A model generated the notes under the pieces. The model made no database searches. It had not been told where the DNA came from and saw nothing but the letters and a program-made list of their open reading frames with translations. A program made the translations under genes and the position numbers. Positions 1 to 11,438 of a DNA stretch of 64,000 bases are shown piece by piece. Origin of the DNA: Mytilus trossulus (Eukaryota; Mollusca; Bivalvia; Mytilida; Mytilidae); contig NC_086377.1 of NCBI RefSeq assembly GCF_036588685.1, forward strand, positions 66,397,233-66,461,232, given 5' to 3'. Numbering within the stretch: position 1 is the stretch's first letter; each line of letters starts with the position of its first letter.

Positions 1-720
1 AATGGTAATAAATGGCAATATTTGATAAAGGTTTGTTAAAGCCCCAGTCCCACTAGACCACGATCGCACCACGCTTACCGCGATCTAAATTAAATTCAGA
101 TCGTGGTGAAGTCGCGGTATGAGCGGCATGAAAATGTAAATTTTCGTTGCTTTCACGATGCTACTACGTCCTCATTACGCTTCTACAACGATCCCGCTAC
201 GATTATAACACGTTCTCATCGCGCTTATTCTGCAACCTTACTACGCTTATCAAGATTTTTCTACGCTCATCACGTTCTCACTACGACCATACCACGAGTT
301 ATCCGATTGCAACACGATCTTACCACGCTTCTACTGCGATTATAGCACGTTCTTACCACGATTACACTACGTTCAAACCGCGATCTTCGTTACTACGCTC
401 TCAGCAATAACGTCAACATCGTGTTCCATATCAATAGAGTATTATTCCTTTAGTTCTATTCCTGATTAAACATACGTGGATTTCTCGAGAAAAAAAAATA
501 CAGTCATGCCATCAAAATCTACTAGAACACGTGGGCGTGGTGTTAGGGGTGATGTAGAGGCAGATGGAGCTCTGATATCATAGTAACGAATCTTGATCAA
601 GTAGAGATGTCGGACCGACCAATCCGACCTAAATTTCAACCTATTGCTGGTCCATAAAGCTGAAATGAGAATATTTTAGTGAACTATATCAGATATGAAA
701 CAGATGAATCAATAGATATA

Positions 721-940
721 AGAAAATGTGGTATGAGTTCCAATGAGACAACTCTCAATTCAAGTAACAATTTTTAAAAGTAACAATTATAGGCCAAGAT
801 ACGGCCTTCAACACGGAGCCTTAATTGGCTTACACCGAACAGCAAGATATAAAAGGCCCCAAATATTACTAGTGTAAAACCATTCAAACGGGAAAACCAA
901 CGGTCTTATCTATATGAAAACAAGAACCATGGTTGAGCCG
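721..940 (+). repeat. Mussel-type dispersed repeat (GATGTGGTATGA family), copy inside outer transposon
   Basis: It begins AAAATGTGGTATGAGTTCC followed by a GAGACAACTCTC stretch, then the conserved blocks CGGCCTTCAACA, AAAGGCCCC and CATTCAAACGGGAAAACC. The same order of blocks recurs at 14341, 43549 and, reversed, at 16095, 23680 and 24221. I know this family as very common in mussel DNA; its class is not clear from sequence alone. The nested element at 944 was inserted just at its end. Confidence 0.75.
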
Positions 941-943
941 TTA

Positions 944-3069
944 TGCCCGCGTCACACTGTCCCGATTTTTACGCCGATTGCAACACGATTATGGAAATTT
1001 TCAAAATCGGGACTGATCGTATCCAGATCGGGCTATTCGTAGTGCCATCGTTAACCATCGTAGAACCATCGGCCACTTTTTCTAGCCTTCGGAGACAACT
1101 TCGGAAACGGTTCTTAATTTTTTAACATGTTAAAAAATCCCCGAAGGTGCGTCCGATGTTGAGGATTCGTATTGAGTTCGTATCACCATCCTCACCATCG
1201 TAATGTCACCGGGAATGCATCTTTGAACATCGTATTGCATTCGTGTTTCCATCGTTTCCATCGGGCAGTTTTGACATTGCGATGTCTACACGAATGAATC
1301 ACGAAGCTACCCGAAGGTCATAAGATGGCAACACGACTTTGTGAAGACCTCGTAATCCCGTCGTGTTGCCATCGAATAAAAGTACGAAGGCGACAAGATA
1401 GAACTACGACGGCAATACATTCAGCTAAATTGAAGTTTTCGCGCTAAAATGTATTTAAAGTGCAATGCGCGATATGCACTGGTCATTCTAAAACGACAGT
1501 TAAGAAAGACGTTCACAAAACATGAAGCTCATATCATATGATTTTATGAGAACAAGAAAGGCGACAGCGTTGTTTCTATTGATTCAAATGGAACAAGAAG
1601 AGCAGCTATTACAGGCTCAGGATTTACTTTTACAAGTAAAATATTATTTTTGTCAACATAATGAAAATCATAAACGCGCCTCGTACACCAACACTGCAGG
1701 TACATGTATACGCATATAGGGAAACCAACTTTTTCTTCATTATTCTGATTTTTATGTATCGTCTGAGTTGTTGTGTCACGAATGTTTACTCCATAACCAT
1801 TTTGTTTTCTATATATCATATTTTGCCGCATTTGTTGCTTTCCCCACATCCTTCCTTTTGTCTAAATTATTATGATATTCTCCTTGAAAGATTTCTTTTT
1901 GAATAAAAGGGATCAACGAACCCATTACCTTACCTTTAAGATAGACCATACATGGGCATAATTATGGGTGATTATTCAGACTAGTGCACACATGTTGCAG
2001 TTCAAACAAAGCAATGCCAAGCGTGGCATCCCCTCGTATGTAACATATTGGGGACAACTATGGACACTATATTTGTATATGACACATGCAGAAAATGATC
2101 AATTGAATATGCATATTCGATGCATAAACTATTTTTTTAGAAATCAACCAAAACATTCATTAGCTGGAAATACCTTTAAAATTGTCTTTAGAACCAGCAG
2201 GTAAACAAATGAGCAACCAATTTCCTGTGTATTATGCTATTTCAATGAGGAAAAAACATGTCCATCTGCATGACCTTGACCGTTGGCCTTGAACGTAAAA
2301 AATGTCAGATAATTACAAGGAAGAACAATATACCAAATGTGGTTAAAATCTTTTGAATCATATTGGTTTTAGAGTGTCCACAAGGGTGATATTGCCTTGT
2401 ATTACAACTGCCACTGTGATCTTGACCTTTGAACTTTAAAGTCAATAGCGCTTAAGATATTCTTAACACGTAAACCATACCAAGTTTTGAGCATTTTGGT
2501 CTAGAGTGTCCATAACAATTTTATCTACACGCAACTTGCATGTAGTAGGCGAGGGGATATTAAACTAAGTTTTATAAGAATTAGACGAAAATATTGATTT
2601 CCCGCCATGCATGTCAGACTTGTACAGAAACGATATGTTCTCGAAATTCTGTTCGTATCATAAAAAAGTTCAAAACAGGTAGAACGCATTTTAGATCGTT
2701 TGTATACTTGTAATATATTGCATATAATTTAAATGCATCGTAAGCTGTACATGACGTCGTTTAGACATCGTATGGCCATCGCGCCATCATCGTAATCCAT
2801 CGTGTAGCCTTCGTAATCCATCGTGTAGCCTGCGTGATCCATCGTGTAGGCTTCGGCTGAGATAGGAAGCTTAAATACCAGTCTTCGTATGTCCATTTTT
2901 TGCTATCGTATATAATTTTGGCACCATCGTATAGACTTCGTTATTCATCGTACTTGCTTCGGTCACTCTTAGGTATTTTAAAGAGATCGGGACCAATTCC
3001 GTGCGAACTCACGATTTTCGCATTCGGGTGTACATCGTATATAAAAATCGGGACAGTGTGACGCGGGCA
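944..3069. mobile_element. Nested DNA transposon with CATCGT iterons and TTA target duplication
   Basis: A 28-bp perfect inverted repeat starts TGCCCGCGTCACACTGTCCC at 944 and its complement ends at 3069. TTA flanks both sides (941-943 and 3070-3072), which fits a 3-bp target duplication. TTA/TAA duplications are typical of PIF/Harbinger elements, so that superfamily is a reasonable inference. The subterminal regions (about 1010-1410 and 2750-3060) are full of CATCGT/ACGATG motifs, e.g. repeated GTAATCCATCGTGTAGCC units near 2790-2850. No transposase is seen; the short reading frames inside do not resemble known proteins. It sits inside the 42-4011 element, so it is the younger insertion. Confidence 0.8.
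2216..2560. repeat. Mollusc dispersed repeat with CCTTGACC motifs
   Basis: Two diverged half-repeats carry GACCTTGACC and TTGACCTTTGAAC, each followed by AAGATATTCTTAA- or CAAATGTGGTTAAAATC-like text and a GAGTGTCCA phrase. This style of repeat is common in molluscs. It forms part of the core of the nested transposon and carries no reading frame. Confidence 0.45.
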
Positions 3070-4139
3070 TTAGAGAAAATGGACAAGAAGTCCCAATTAC
3101 ATACATACAAACAAAACCCTGGAGAGAATTAATATATTTTATGGGAAAATGACAATGAGAATAATGGTCGTAGTATGAACGTAGTCAGGTCGTAAGAAGA
3201 GCGTGATGAGGACGGCAAGGGCGTGCTAGAATCGTACTATGGTCGTGAACAGCGTGGTATAGTCGTAGTGGAAGTATAACCAGGAAGATTTGGACTATTT
3301 GCGATTACAAATAAATTAAGATCAGACATTATATTTTAAGTGCTAAAGTGACAATTTGTTAATCCGTCTATCTAACCTTTTATATTTCTTTGTGTTTAAT
3401 TAATTCTATTCTTAAATATATGTTTGTCGTGATGGAAATCACTCTGACCATGACAAGTTAAACCGTTGGACACTAATCCTTTGCTAAAGAAACTGTTTTC
3501 TATATATGCTTTTGTATGTTATTTTGTAGTCAGTTTAGGTTTTATGTCTGGTACTGTCCGGACCTTGCTAATAAAGTTTAAAGTATTGGGGTTCCGTCTT
3601 TGAATTACTATAACACGGAAAACACCCGGTTATAGAAGCGTAGTTTGGTCGCGGTGAGAACGTGATGGTCGTAGTGAGGTCGTAATTTAACGTCGCAATG
3701 AGATCGTAGCGCAGTTTCTCCGAATAGAATCACGCTTTCGCTACGCTCTCACTACGATGGTACAGCGACCTTTGCGATCTTACTACGATCTTAGTGCGCT
3801 CTCACTACGCTTCTACTACGACCTGATTTCGCCACGACCGCATCACGATTGTTTTGAACATGTTCAAAGTTTGCCACGCTCATCACTATCTTGAAAACCT
3901 CACCACGACCGTGATACGACCTTATTGCGATCTACACGATCGTACTACGATCATCAAAATTTGCAGTTTTTTCACAGATCGTAGTGCGATCGTGGCCTAG
4001 TGGGACTGGGGTATAAAGGAAAACAATTTATTTGACTTGCATATAATTTCCAAGGAAAAAGATCATAACAATGTTTCTCGAATAATTCCACATTTCAACA
4101 TTTTTTTTATTTCGAGTGGTAAATTATTCCATACTTTGG

Positions 4140-4735
4140 TTGCAAAAAAGTGAAAATTAGATTTCCCCAAACTGAACTACAATAGACCATATATGGTAAA
4201 ATATATGCATTCAAATAGTTGCCTTGTGTGTTTTGGCATATTTACTTATTGTCTTAAAACTAGAGAAAAACGTGTTTCTGCACTTTTTTTGCCCTTAACT
4301 CCTAGACTGTTTTCCCAATAACCCCTTCAAGTAAATATCAACCTTCTACTAATGGTATTAAACCTTGTGGTACAATTTCAGAACAATTGAAATACTATTA
4401 CACATCTTTTTGTCCTGAAACTAGATAAATGCTTTTTTGCCCCTTTGGTCCCCTCATTCCTTAACCTTTAGGACACTAACCCCCAAAATCAACCCCACGC
4501 TTCCTTTTGTGGTTATAAACATTGTGTTAAAATTTCTTTTTACTTATGCAAACATGGCAAAAGTTATTTTCCGGAAACCATCCGTCTTTGGACGACGCCG
4601 ACGATGTGCTACCAATATATACGACAAAAAAAATCTTGTGGTCGACAGGTCGAATAAAATTTTTATCCCCTTTTTATTTATTTTGTGCAATACACTAAGA
4701 TGTTGAGAATCAACCCCTCCCACCCCCAAAAAAAT
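4140..4735 (+). repeat. Dispersed repeat, copy 1 (CCCCAAAATCAA / CCTTCCTTTTGTGG family)
   Basis: The stretch shares ordered blocks with 6160-6900 and 40150-40640: AACTAGATAAATGCTT, CCCCAAAATCAACCC, CTTCCTTTTGTGGTTATAA, then TTCCGGAAACCATCC and a GACGACG-rich end. It is a non-coding mollusc repeat; the short frames across it are chance. Confidence 0.65.
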
Positions 4736-4739
4736 CCAC

Positions 4740-6120
4740 CATTTTAGCTCACCTATGCCATCCGTCGTCCGTCGTCTGTCGTCTGTTTATTAGATCTATC
4801 AACCCTGAAATTTTCAGATGAATCAAACAACCCAGTGTTGGGTTGCTGCCACTTAATTGGTAATTTTAAGGAAATTTTGCAGTTTTTGGTCATTATCTTG
4901 AATATTATTATAGATAAAGATAAACTGTAAACAGCAAAAATGATCAGCAAAGTAAGATCTACAAATAAGTTATTATGACCAAAATTGTCAATTGACCCCT
5001 TAAGGGGTTATTGTCCTTTAATGACAATTTTTCACAATTTGTTCATCATATTTGCTAACTTTAAAAATTCTTCTCCTCTAAAACTATTCAACCAAATTCA
5101 ACCAAACTTCAACTGGATGATCAGTAGGGTGTATAAAATGAATTTGTGTTTTATTTTTCATTTTGTCAATAAACTTGGCCGTCATGGCTAAAAATAGAAC
5201 ACAGGGTTAAATGCAATTTTTGGCTTATATCTCAAAAACTCCAGCATTTAGAGCAAATAAGACAAGAAGTTAAAGTATTTATTAGGTCAAGGTCTACCTG
5301 TCCTGACATTTTCAGCCGAATCGGGTTACTGGTTTTTCAGGTATAATGGCCCCTGAATTGATGATTTTATAGAAATTTTGCAGTTTTTGGTTATTATATT
5401 ATTATAGATACAGATAAACTGTTATTAGCAAAAATGTTAAGCAAAGTAAGATCTACTAATAAGTCAATTTGACCCAAATTGTCAATTGACCCCTTAAGGA
5501 GTTATTGCCCTTTAAAGATTGTTTTCACAATTTGTTCATTCATCAAGTTGACTTACTTTTAAAACTCTTCTCCTTTGAAACTGCTGTATCAATTTCAGTA
5601 AAACTTAGGCTAAATGAGTTTCAGAGTATCTAGTATAAAAAAAATTATTTCCTTGTATTACAAGAAACATAGCTCCTATGGCTAAAATAGAACATAGGAG
5701 AAAATGATTTTTTTTTGCTTTTGAAGAAAATATGACGATTCAAATAACATTTAAGGTGGTACCTAACACTTTAACTAAAATTAATTTTGCTCGTTTAATT
5801 GTAATTAAATTTTGCCAAAGTAGTTACTTTGACCCTTTGACAAAAATATAAAATTTTCAAAAAATTTGAACCAATCGTTTTACCTAGAAAATTTACACTG
5901 GTTATATAGCAGTTTGACAAATACTTATTTTGATCATTGAGAAGCTTAATATTCCATTTCCAACACAACGTAATTAAAACGTTAAGCTTATTTTACAGAG
6001 TCATCTCCCTGTAGTGTTAGGTAACACCTTAAATAAATTGAAAAGCCAAAATAATCAATGATGAGAGATTTAACCAAAAAAAATAAGGTGAGCGATTCAG
6101 TCTCTTGAGAGCCTCTTGTT
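4740..6120. repeat. Composite dispersed repeat with internal duplication
   Basis: It starts TTTTAGCTCACCTATGCC, with GTCGTCCGTCGTCTG just after, and ends AAGGTGAGCGATTCAG, so its edges form a short AGCTCACC/GGTGAGC inverted repeat. Inside, a ~490-bp unit is present twice: the phrase TTGTCAATTGACCCCTTAAG occurs near 4987 and again near 5479 with matching flanks. This family is familiar from bivalve genomes. A smaller MITE (5755-6028) is inserted in the second half. Confidence 0.65.
5755..6028. mobile_element. MITE with GGTGGTACCTAACAC ends and TTAA flanks
   Basis: The left end GGTGGTACCTAACACT and the right end AGTGTTAGGTAACACC form a ~17-bp inverted repeat with one mismatch. Both sides are flanked by TTAA (5751-5754 and 6029-6032), which would fit a piggyBac-type target duplication. 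The interior is AT-rich and non-coding. Copies with this end sequence are frequent in bivalves, as I recall. Confidence 0.7.
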
Positions 6121-6159
6121 TTGTTTACCCCAAAACAATCCTTTTTTGGCAATACAAAA

Positions 6160-6900
6160 TATTGGAAGACATTTTCTTTTAAATTTTTGAAATCTTAAAA
6201 AATAATTGTCCCGCGCTAATTTCTGTTTTCTTTCCCTCAAGATATGGTCAAAACCTCAATTCAAATTTCCAATGGAATTTGCAACCATAATTACCAATTT
6301 AATCATTTAAAAGCAGCGTAAGAGAGTTAATCCACATATTACTTACATGTAAAAATAATTGTCCATTAACCAGGACACCCTTGTTTCCCCCTTTTTTCCC
6401 CCAATAGTTTGAGCCATAACCCTCAAAGTCCATCCCCAACCCCTTTTTTACTGTTATGGAACCTTGTGGTATAAATTTAGATAGATTTATAATAAAATAT
6501 TGTCTGGAAACTAGAAAAATGCTTATTTGAGCCCCATTTTTGCCCCTATGTCCTTAACTGTTGGGAGCATCAATTCACCAAAATCAATACTAAAAAAAAT
6601 AACCTTCCTTTTGTGGTAATGGAACTTGTGTTTAAATTTCATAGATTTTTATTTACTTATACTAAAATAATTGTTCGGAAACCATGCATCCGTCTTCGAT
6701 GGACACTGGCGACAACGACCTTTTGATGGCAATATACGACCGTAAAATTTGAAGGTCGTACAAAAACAAAATGGAACTCATGTCAATAGATATCAACAAT
6801 TCACCAAATTTTCATGAATAGTAGTAAACACGTTTTTGAGTTAATGTCCGACATGTTGACGACGGACGGACGGACGTGCGGTCAATGGTAAACTATTATA
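6160..6900 (+). repeat. Dispersed repeat, copy 2 (CCCCAAAATCAA family)
   Basis: Same block order as 4140-4735: TGTCCATTAACCAGG, CTGGAAACTAGAAAAATGC, CCAAAATCAATAC, CCTTCCTTTTGTGG, TTGTTCGGAAACCATG and a GACGGACGG end near 6865. It forms the upstream edge of the 6-10 kb segmental duplication. Confidence 0.6.
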
Positions 6901-7104
6901 CGTCATGTGAACGAGCGTTATTATAAAAATTAGAACTCATTTATTTTAGATGGTCATTGTGCATCGAGTTGGGGGTTAAAACTATGTGTAAGGACATTTA
7001 TATAACTTATTAGTGTTAAATTGGCTTTCCATGTATTATCCAATCTAACAAAGAAGTTCGGATGAACGAGATTTTTATTAAAATTGCACACTTGTTTTTA
7101 TATC

Positions 7105-7894
7105 TGTTCCAGACCATATGAGTATTTGGACCGTACGCGTACGGTCCGGACCGTATACGTATACTCGTACGGTTCGACCATATGCGTACGGTCGGACCGT
7201 ATGAGTATACGCGTATGGTCCAATACAAGCTGACCATAAATGTTATTGTATCATATATAAATAAGAAAAAAAACAATTATCATTATCTTTATTTTTAGTT
7301 TTACAAATTGTTATTATTACAAATTGAATTAGATAGACCAACAATTAAAATTTAATATTTGTTCAATTGTAAATCTGAATTTTATTTTGGTACTCTCGAC
7401 CAATGTGGCACTTGCTGCCACAAGTAAAGTAATATTTTTTCATTCACATACTTACAGTTCATACATGTTCTGTTTGCATTTGCATTTTTGTAAAGTTGCT
7501 AAATATTCTAGAACAGTTGTCCTTCCACATTAAGTTTTACCTCCTATATCTTCAATTTCAGTGATCTTAGTTCAATTAATGTATAATTACTTATCGACAT
7601 GCTAAATACAAGACTAAAGAGATAAGCGGATTTAATTTAATTCGCGTAATTTTTTAAATAGTTAAAATAGAAAGATTTTATTTTAATTACAATTGAACTT
7701 TTTTATATTAATTTAGATATAAGTTATGTTGATCTGTCATATGCATTTGTATCAAATTAACTTGAACAACTTCTTAATATTAGTCAGACCGTACGCGTAC
7801 GGTCCGACCGTACATGTATGAGTATTTTGAAAAAAAGTACGCATACGGTCCAGACCATACGCGTACGGTCCAAATACTCATAAGGTCTGGAACA
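7105..7894. mobile_element. Foldback element with ACCGTACGCGTACGGT palindromic iterons
   Basis: The left end TGTTCCAGACCATATGAG and the right end (complement reads TGTTCCAGACCTTATGAG) form an inverted repeat of ~57 bp. The arms contain repeated palindromes such as GGACCGTACGCGTACGGTCC, with variants GTATACGTATAC and CATATGCGTACGG. TATC lies on both sides (7101-7104, 7895-7898), a possible 4-bp target duplication. The paralogous segment near 40755 reads straight through (TATATTCATCTTGATTTA) and so shows the empty site. The ~480-bp core is AT-rich with no coding capacity. Confidence 0.8.
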
Positions 7895-9944
7895 TATCCG
7901 TCTTGATTTAACAATATTTAAGTAAATACATAAATTGTATTACTAATATAAAATGCAAAAACTAACTTTTTGTTAGACTAGTAAAAGTAAACAAGTACCT
8001 ATGTTGGCAATCGTGCTTTCCATAGGTATATCTTTATTGTCTCCCTTTGAATTTTATTTTGAGAAGCACTGCAGTAATTAAGAGCGTTTATCAAAAGTTC
8101 ACTATTCTACCACATTGTAAGTTTTTTTCGAAGTTTTTATATTGATTACATTTTTATATCACAATGTCTATGTTCACAGTTTCGTGGATAATAAATCGAT
8201 AAAATCTTATAAATGCAAGGTCCCACTTTGTTTATGCAAAAAAATGTATGGAAAGCCTATTTGACATTCATGAGGGATTTTTCCTCCCTCTTTAGTCTAT
8301 ATTGTATACGCAATGTACGATGCTCTCTTAGAATAGAGATTAAATTTCCTAGGATTTGTCTCCTATGAAAATACTGTTTGCTATAATTTTTCCCATTGAT
8401 TTTAATAAAGCAAAACAGCCAAGAAGGACTTTTTACTGGCACAATATAGCGAACTTGACTATGTTATTTTACCATTTATTTGTAAAGAGGGTAAAACAGA
8501 TTATTTTGACTTTTGAAGCGTTCTATAAAAATGTGCACTGTCAACTTAAAAGAATTAACTTATTATAATTTATTGATGTACCGAACAGGGGAAGTCATCT
8601 TACAAAAAGGGGGTGGTCTCAACCCAGGGTAACTATATGTTCCAATTCAAATGCATTGATCGTTCAAAAAAGAGTTCTGTATCTAATGAATAAAAATATA
8701 CACGTCTTTAATCACATTGTATCAAAAATTTGATGAAACATTATGCAATATAAAATTGAGAATTGAAATAGGGAATGTGTCATAGAGACAACAACCCGAC
8801 CAAGGAGAAGACACTTAGAATATATTTATAAATAACTTTCTAAAGACAAACACGAGTATTTTGTATCGTACTGATGAAAAGGGGAGGGGGCAACTAAATG
8901 GAATTATGTAACTGAATTTATTCTTAATATGATTATACAAAAAATGTATATTTAATGAATAGACAGTCTAATAGATATTTTTTAAGATATTTTTTATCAC
9001 ATAATTTTGAAGTTAGTATTAATCTGCACAGTTTGTAAAAAGCCTGAAGTCAATATACATATTGTGACAAGGAAAAAAGTTGATAATGAAGTTATGTAAA
9101 TAAAAGCACATGGTAATTAATCGAAATTTTATATAGGCAATTAGGAGGGCTTATAAGCTAATCATGTGTTGATACCAGTGCCCAGCTGTCAATCCTTGAC
9201 CACAGTCAAGATGAAGAGTGAGGTCTTATCTTATTGTATTATATTCATTTGTATTGCAACAAAAGTAATTTATATATTAACATGGAAGTAAACAGAGAAA
9301 AGGGAAAAGATGCGAAAAGGAGAAAATATAAAGGAAAAAATCTTACCTAAACAAACGAAACTATACATGCTATATACGGATAGGAATGTGAAAGTATCTT
9401 GATAAGCCTCTGACTTTAAAAGTTCTTAGTACTACAAACAGGTATAGCTCCGAACCTTTCTTCTGTTTAGGCATTTTAACCAATTTAATTGTATGTGCAC
9501 GTTTTCAATTCTATAAAACACAAAAATCATGTGGGACAATCTATTTTCAGGAAGTGGGTGGTCTTGATTTTGTCACTCCTCAGGGGGTCACGCTTATATA
9601 TTGGCGATATCTCGATTTCTCTCAGCCTGAAAAAAAATTCTCGGAACGTCTCGAAAGTTTTCTTTCATGTATACAGGTAGTTACAAATGAATATTCGTCT
9701 TTGATACGGTCCCTGAGGATCTATGGCTAGGCTACCACATTGTAACAATCAAACTAAAACAATATAGACTAAGTTGAAGTCAATTAACCATTACAATATA
9801 AGAACTAATTTGCTTTTTCATAAAAACATATGTGTTTTTGATAATGTGAATGTTTAAAAGCGCTTTAATTTCTAGACAAATATAATAACGAGGGATGCGA
9901 ATATATTTGTTTTAAAACGACCACTGCACACTGTGTGTATCTAG

Positions 9945-10016
9945 CGGCGTTTTGCATTAGCGCCGTCTATCTGCATTTCATTTGCGCCGATTTTTCATTT
10001 CATTTGCGACGATATT
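9945..10016. repeat. Short degenerate tandem repeat (TTTGCGCCGA)
   Basis: Three or four imperfect units of roughly 20 bp (GCATTTCATTTGCGCCGAT, TTCATTTCATTTGCGACGAT, with CGGCGTTTTGCATTAGCGCC before them). It begins where similarity to the partner duplication stops. Non-coding. Confidence 0.5.
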
Positions 10017-11380
10017 TTTACGGGTAAATTACAGGTCAATGTTTTTTTTCGTTATCCCTATTGACCTTTTCCGTTAGCCAGGCCCAGATGTACAAATGAT
10101 ATAAATTGTCTCACCACGGAGAGATGTAAGAGGGATCTCGAGCAGGATAAGTCAATTAAAACGCACTATGTTCACATACTTTAAAATCAAGAGGCACTCT
10201 GTTTATATACTAAAATGATGAATTAAAAATCTATTTACAATAATAAAATCCATAAATACGGAATACGTTAAAATCACAAATCTGTTCTTGTCGAGTATTT
10301 AAGGGCAACACATCTAATGAATTTCTTTCTTGTGATTTCGTCTCTTCTATATTTGTTGTAATTGTCAATTTTTTAACAAAGTCCATCTTTTCTATCTTTC
10401 CGCTTTAAATACGTACTGATGCGGGCATTTTTCTAAGAGTTCACATTTTAACATACGCAACGGCTTATAGAATATACAATTTTACAATATTTTTAATTAC
10501 CAATAATATTTCTATATGTATAGTTTGTTTACATCACTATATCTATTTCATTCTAGAATAACATGGTATTCATCTTCTACCATATTGTTATTGTACATAG
10601 TACATAATCTGTTTTCTTTTTCTAAATTATAATATCTGCCTGTTTCTATATTGAAGCTATGGGCGGAGATACGATATTTACATATAAAAGGTTTATATAT
10701 TTGATTAACTAAATAATTGGACCTCATTGAATGCGTATTCATATGAACTTCAATTTAACCTTTTAACTAGAGATAAATAACGCATGAATCGTGCGTGATC
10801 AATTATTTGAAGGGAAAGAATGTCAACATTGAAAGTTGAACAAAGATAAATCATTTGATTGTCTGATTCGATCCACACAAGTCATTCTTTTACAGGCAAA
10901 AACGATAATTAGCATATATATTTTTATCTATAATATGAAATTAAATAGACCTAGCCAAATCCAATTGCACGAATTCGCTAAATCTATTTATATCTATATT
11001 TATGTTTATATCCCTTGAATGACCATCGGAGGTCTTTGGTGTTCTACTCGATAGTTAGTTAGATGGCGTCTAGAATAGAATACACACGAAACGAAGCTAG
11101 ATATTATCGAGCCCATGTGCTGTTAAATGTTTATTTTATACTTTTAATTATTTGGAGAAATGTTCGAGACTGGTTTACACCCATTTCATTAGCATGATAT
11201 TGTGTTCATTTGTTTCTTACACTTTCGTCCCAACGTTTTCCTTTTTGTCATAATTATTTTCTTTTCATATTTAGTGAGTATAAAAAAAAAGTTTTTAAAA
11301 AGACATCAACATCAAAAAGGTACACCTTCAAGTGGACATAACATGCAAATTGTATTAATTGATCTTTCAATAAAATTATT
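10017..11380. other. AT-rich region upstream of the zinc-finger gene; probable 5' intron/UTR
   Basis: I see no supported gene here. There is a low-complexity ATTTATATCTATATTTATG run near 10985-11010. The open frame that extends from about 11202 into the zinc-finger gene lacks an ATG and has an intron-like AT-rich composition, so I treat it as intron. Confidence 0.4.
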
Positions 11381-11417
11381 TTGCAGTTGTTTTCATGATT
11401 ATTTTCTTTTAACTGAC

Positions 11418-11419
11418 AG
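11418..11419 (+). other. Probable 3' splice site before the 17-finger gene
   Basis: A pyrimidine-rich run (TTATTTTCTTTTAACTGACAG) ends in AG 19 bases before the ATG at 11439. A second possible acceptor (TTATTTTGCAG) lies about 35 bases upstream. Inference from consensus only. Confidence 0.45.
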
Positions 11420-11438
11420 AAATCAAAAGCGGAGAAAA

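Larger units (their letters stand above)
42..4011. mobile_element. Foldback-like DNA transposon with CGTAGT-type iteron arms (outer element)
   Basis: The two ends match as an inverted repeat of about 34 bp. The left end starts CCCCAGTCCCACTAG at 42. The right end finishes with CTAGTGGGACTGGGG at 4011, and the match continues inward through CCACGATCGCA. The arms (about 100-410 on the left, 3630-3975 on the right, plus 3160-3290) are dense arrays of short motifs such as CTACGA, CACGATC and their complements. No transposase reading frame is visible, so it looks non-autonomous. The flanks (GTTAAAG and TATAAAG) give no clean target duplication. It holds a second transposon (944-3069) and a mussel-type dispersed repeat (721-940), which account for much of its length. 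Superfamily unknown. Confidence 0.75.
6130..9960 (+). repeat. Segmental duplication, copy 1 (partner 40240-45735)
   Basis: Blocks match the partner in the same order: AAGATATGGTCAAAACCTCA (6239 vs 40261), GTCCATTAACCAGG, TTCGGATGAACG (7061 vs 40706), TTTTTGTTAGACTAGTAAA (7966 vs 40819), AAATGCATTGATCG (8648 vs 42769), TCTTTCTAAAGACAAAC (8838 vs 43864), CCTTGACCACAGTCAAGAT (9195 vs 45272), ACATGGAAGTAAACAGAG and AAAACGACCAC (9914 vs 45702). The copies are clearly diverged and differ by insertions. No gene is visible in either. The part before ~6960 is dispersed repeat. Confidence 0.75.

Noticed and set aside
42-75. 8-bp target duplication for the outer transposon
   Set aside because: Flanks TGTTAAAG and TATAAAGG agree only partly; not convincing.
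11202-11438. N-terminal extension of the zinc-finger protein (about 79 residues)
   Set aside because: The start would be GTG, the sequence is AT-rich and hydrophobic like intron translation, and a splice-acceptor-like AG precedes the ATG at 11439.
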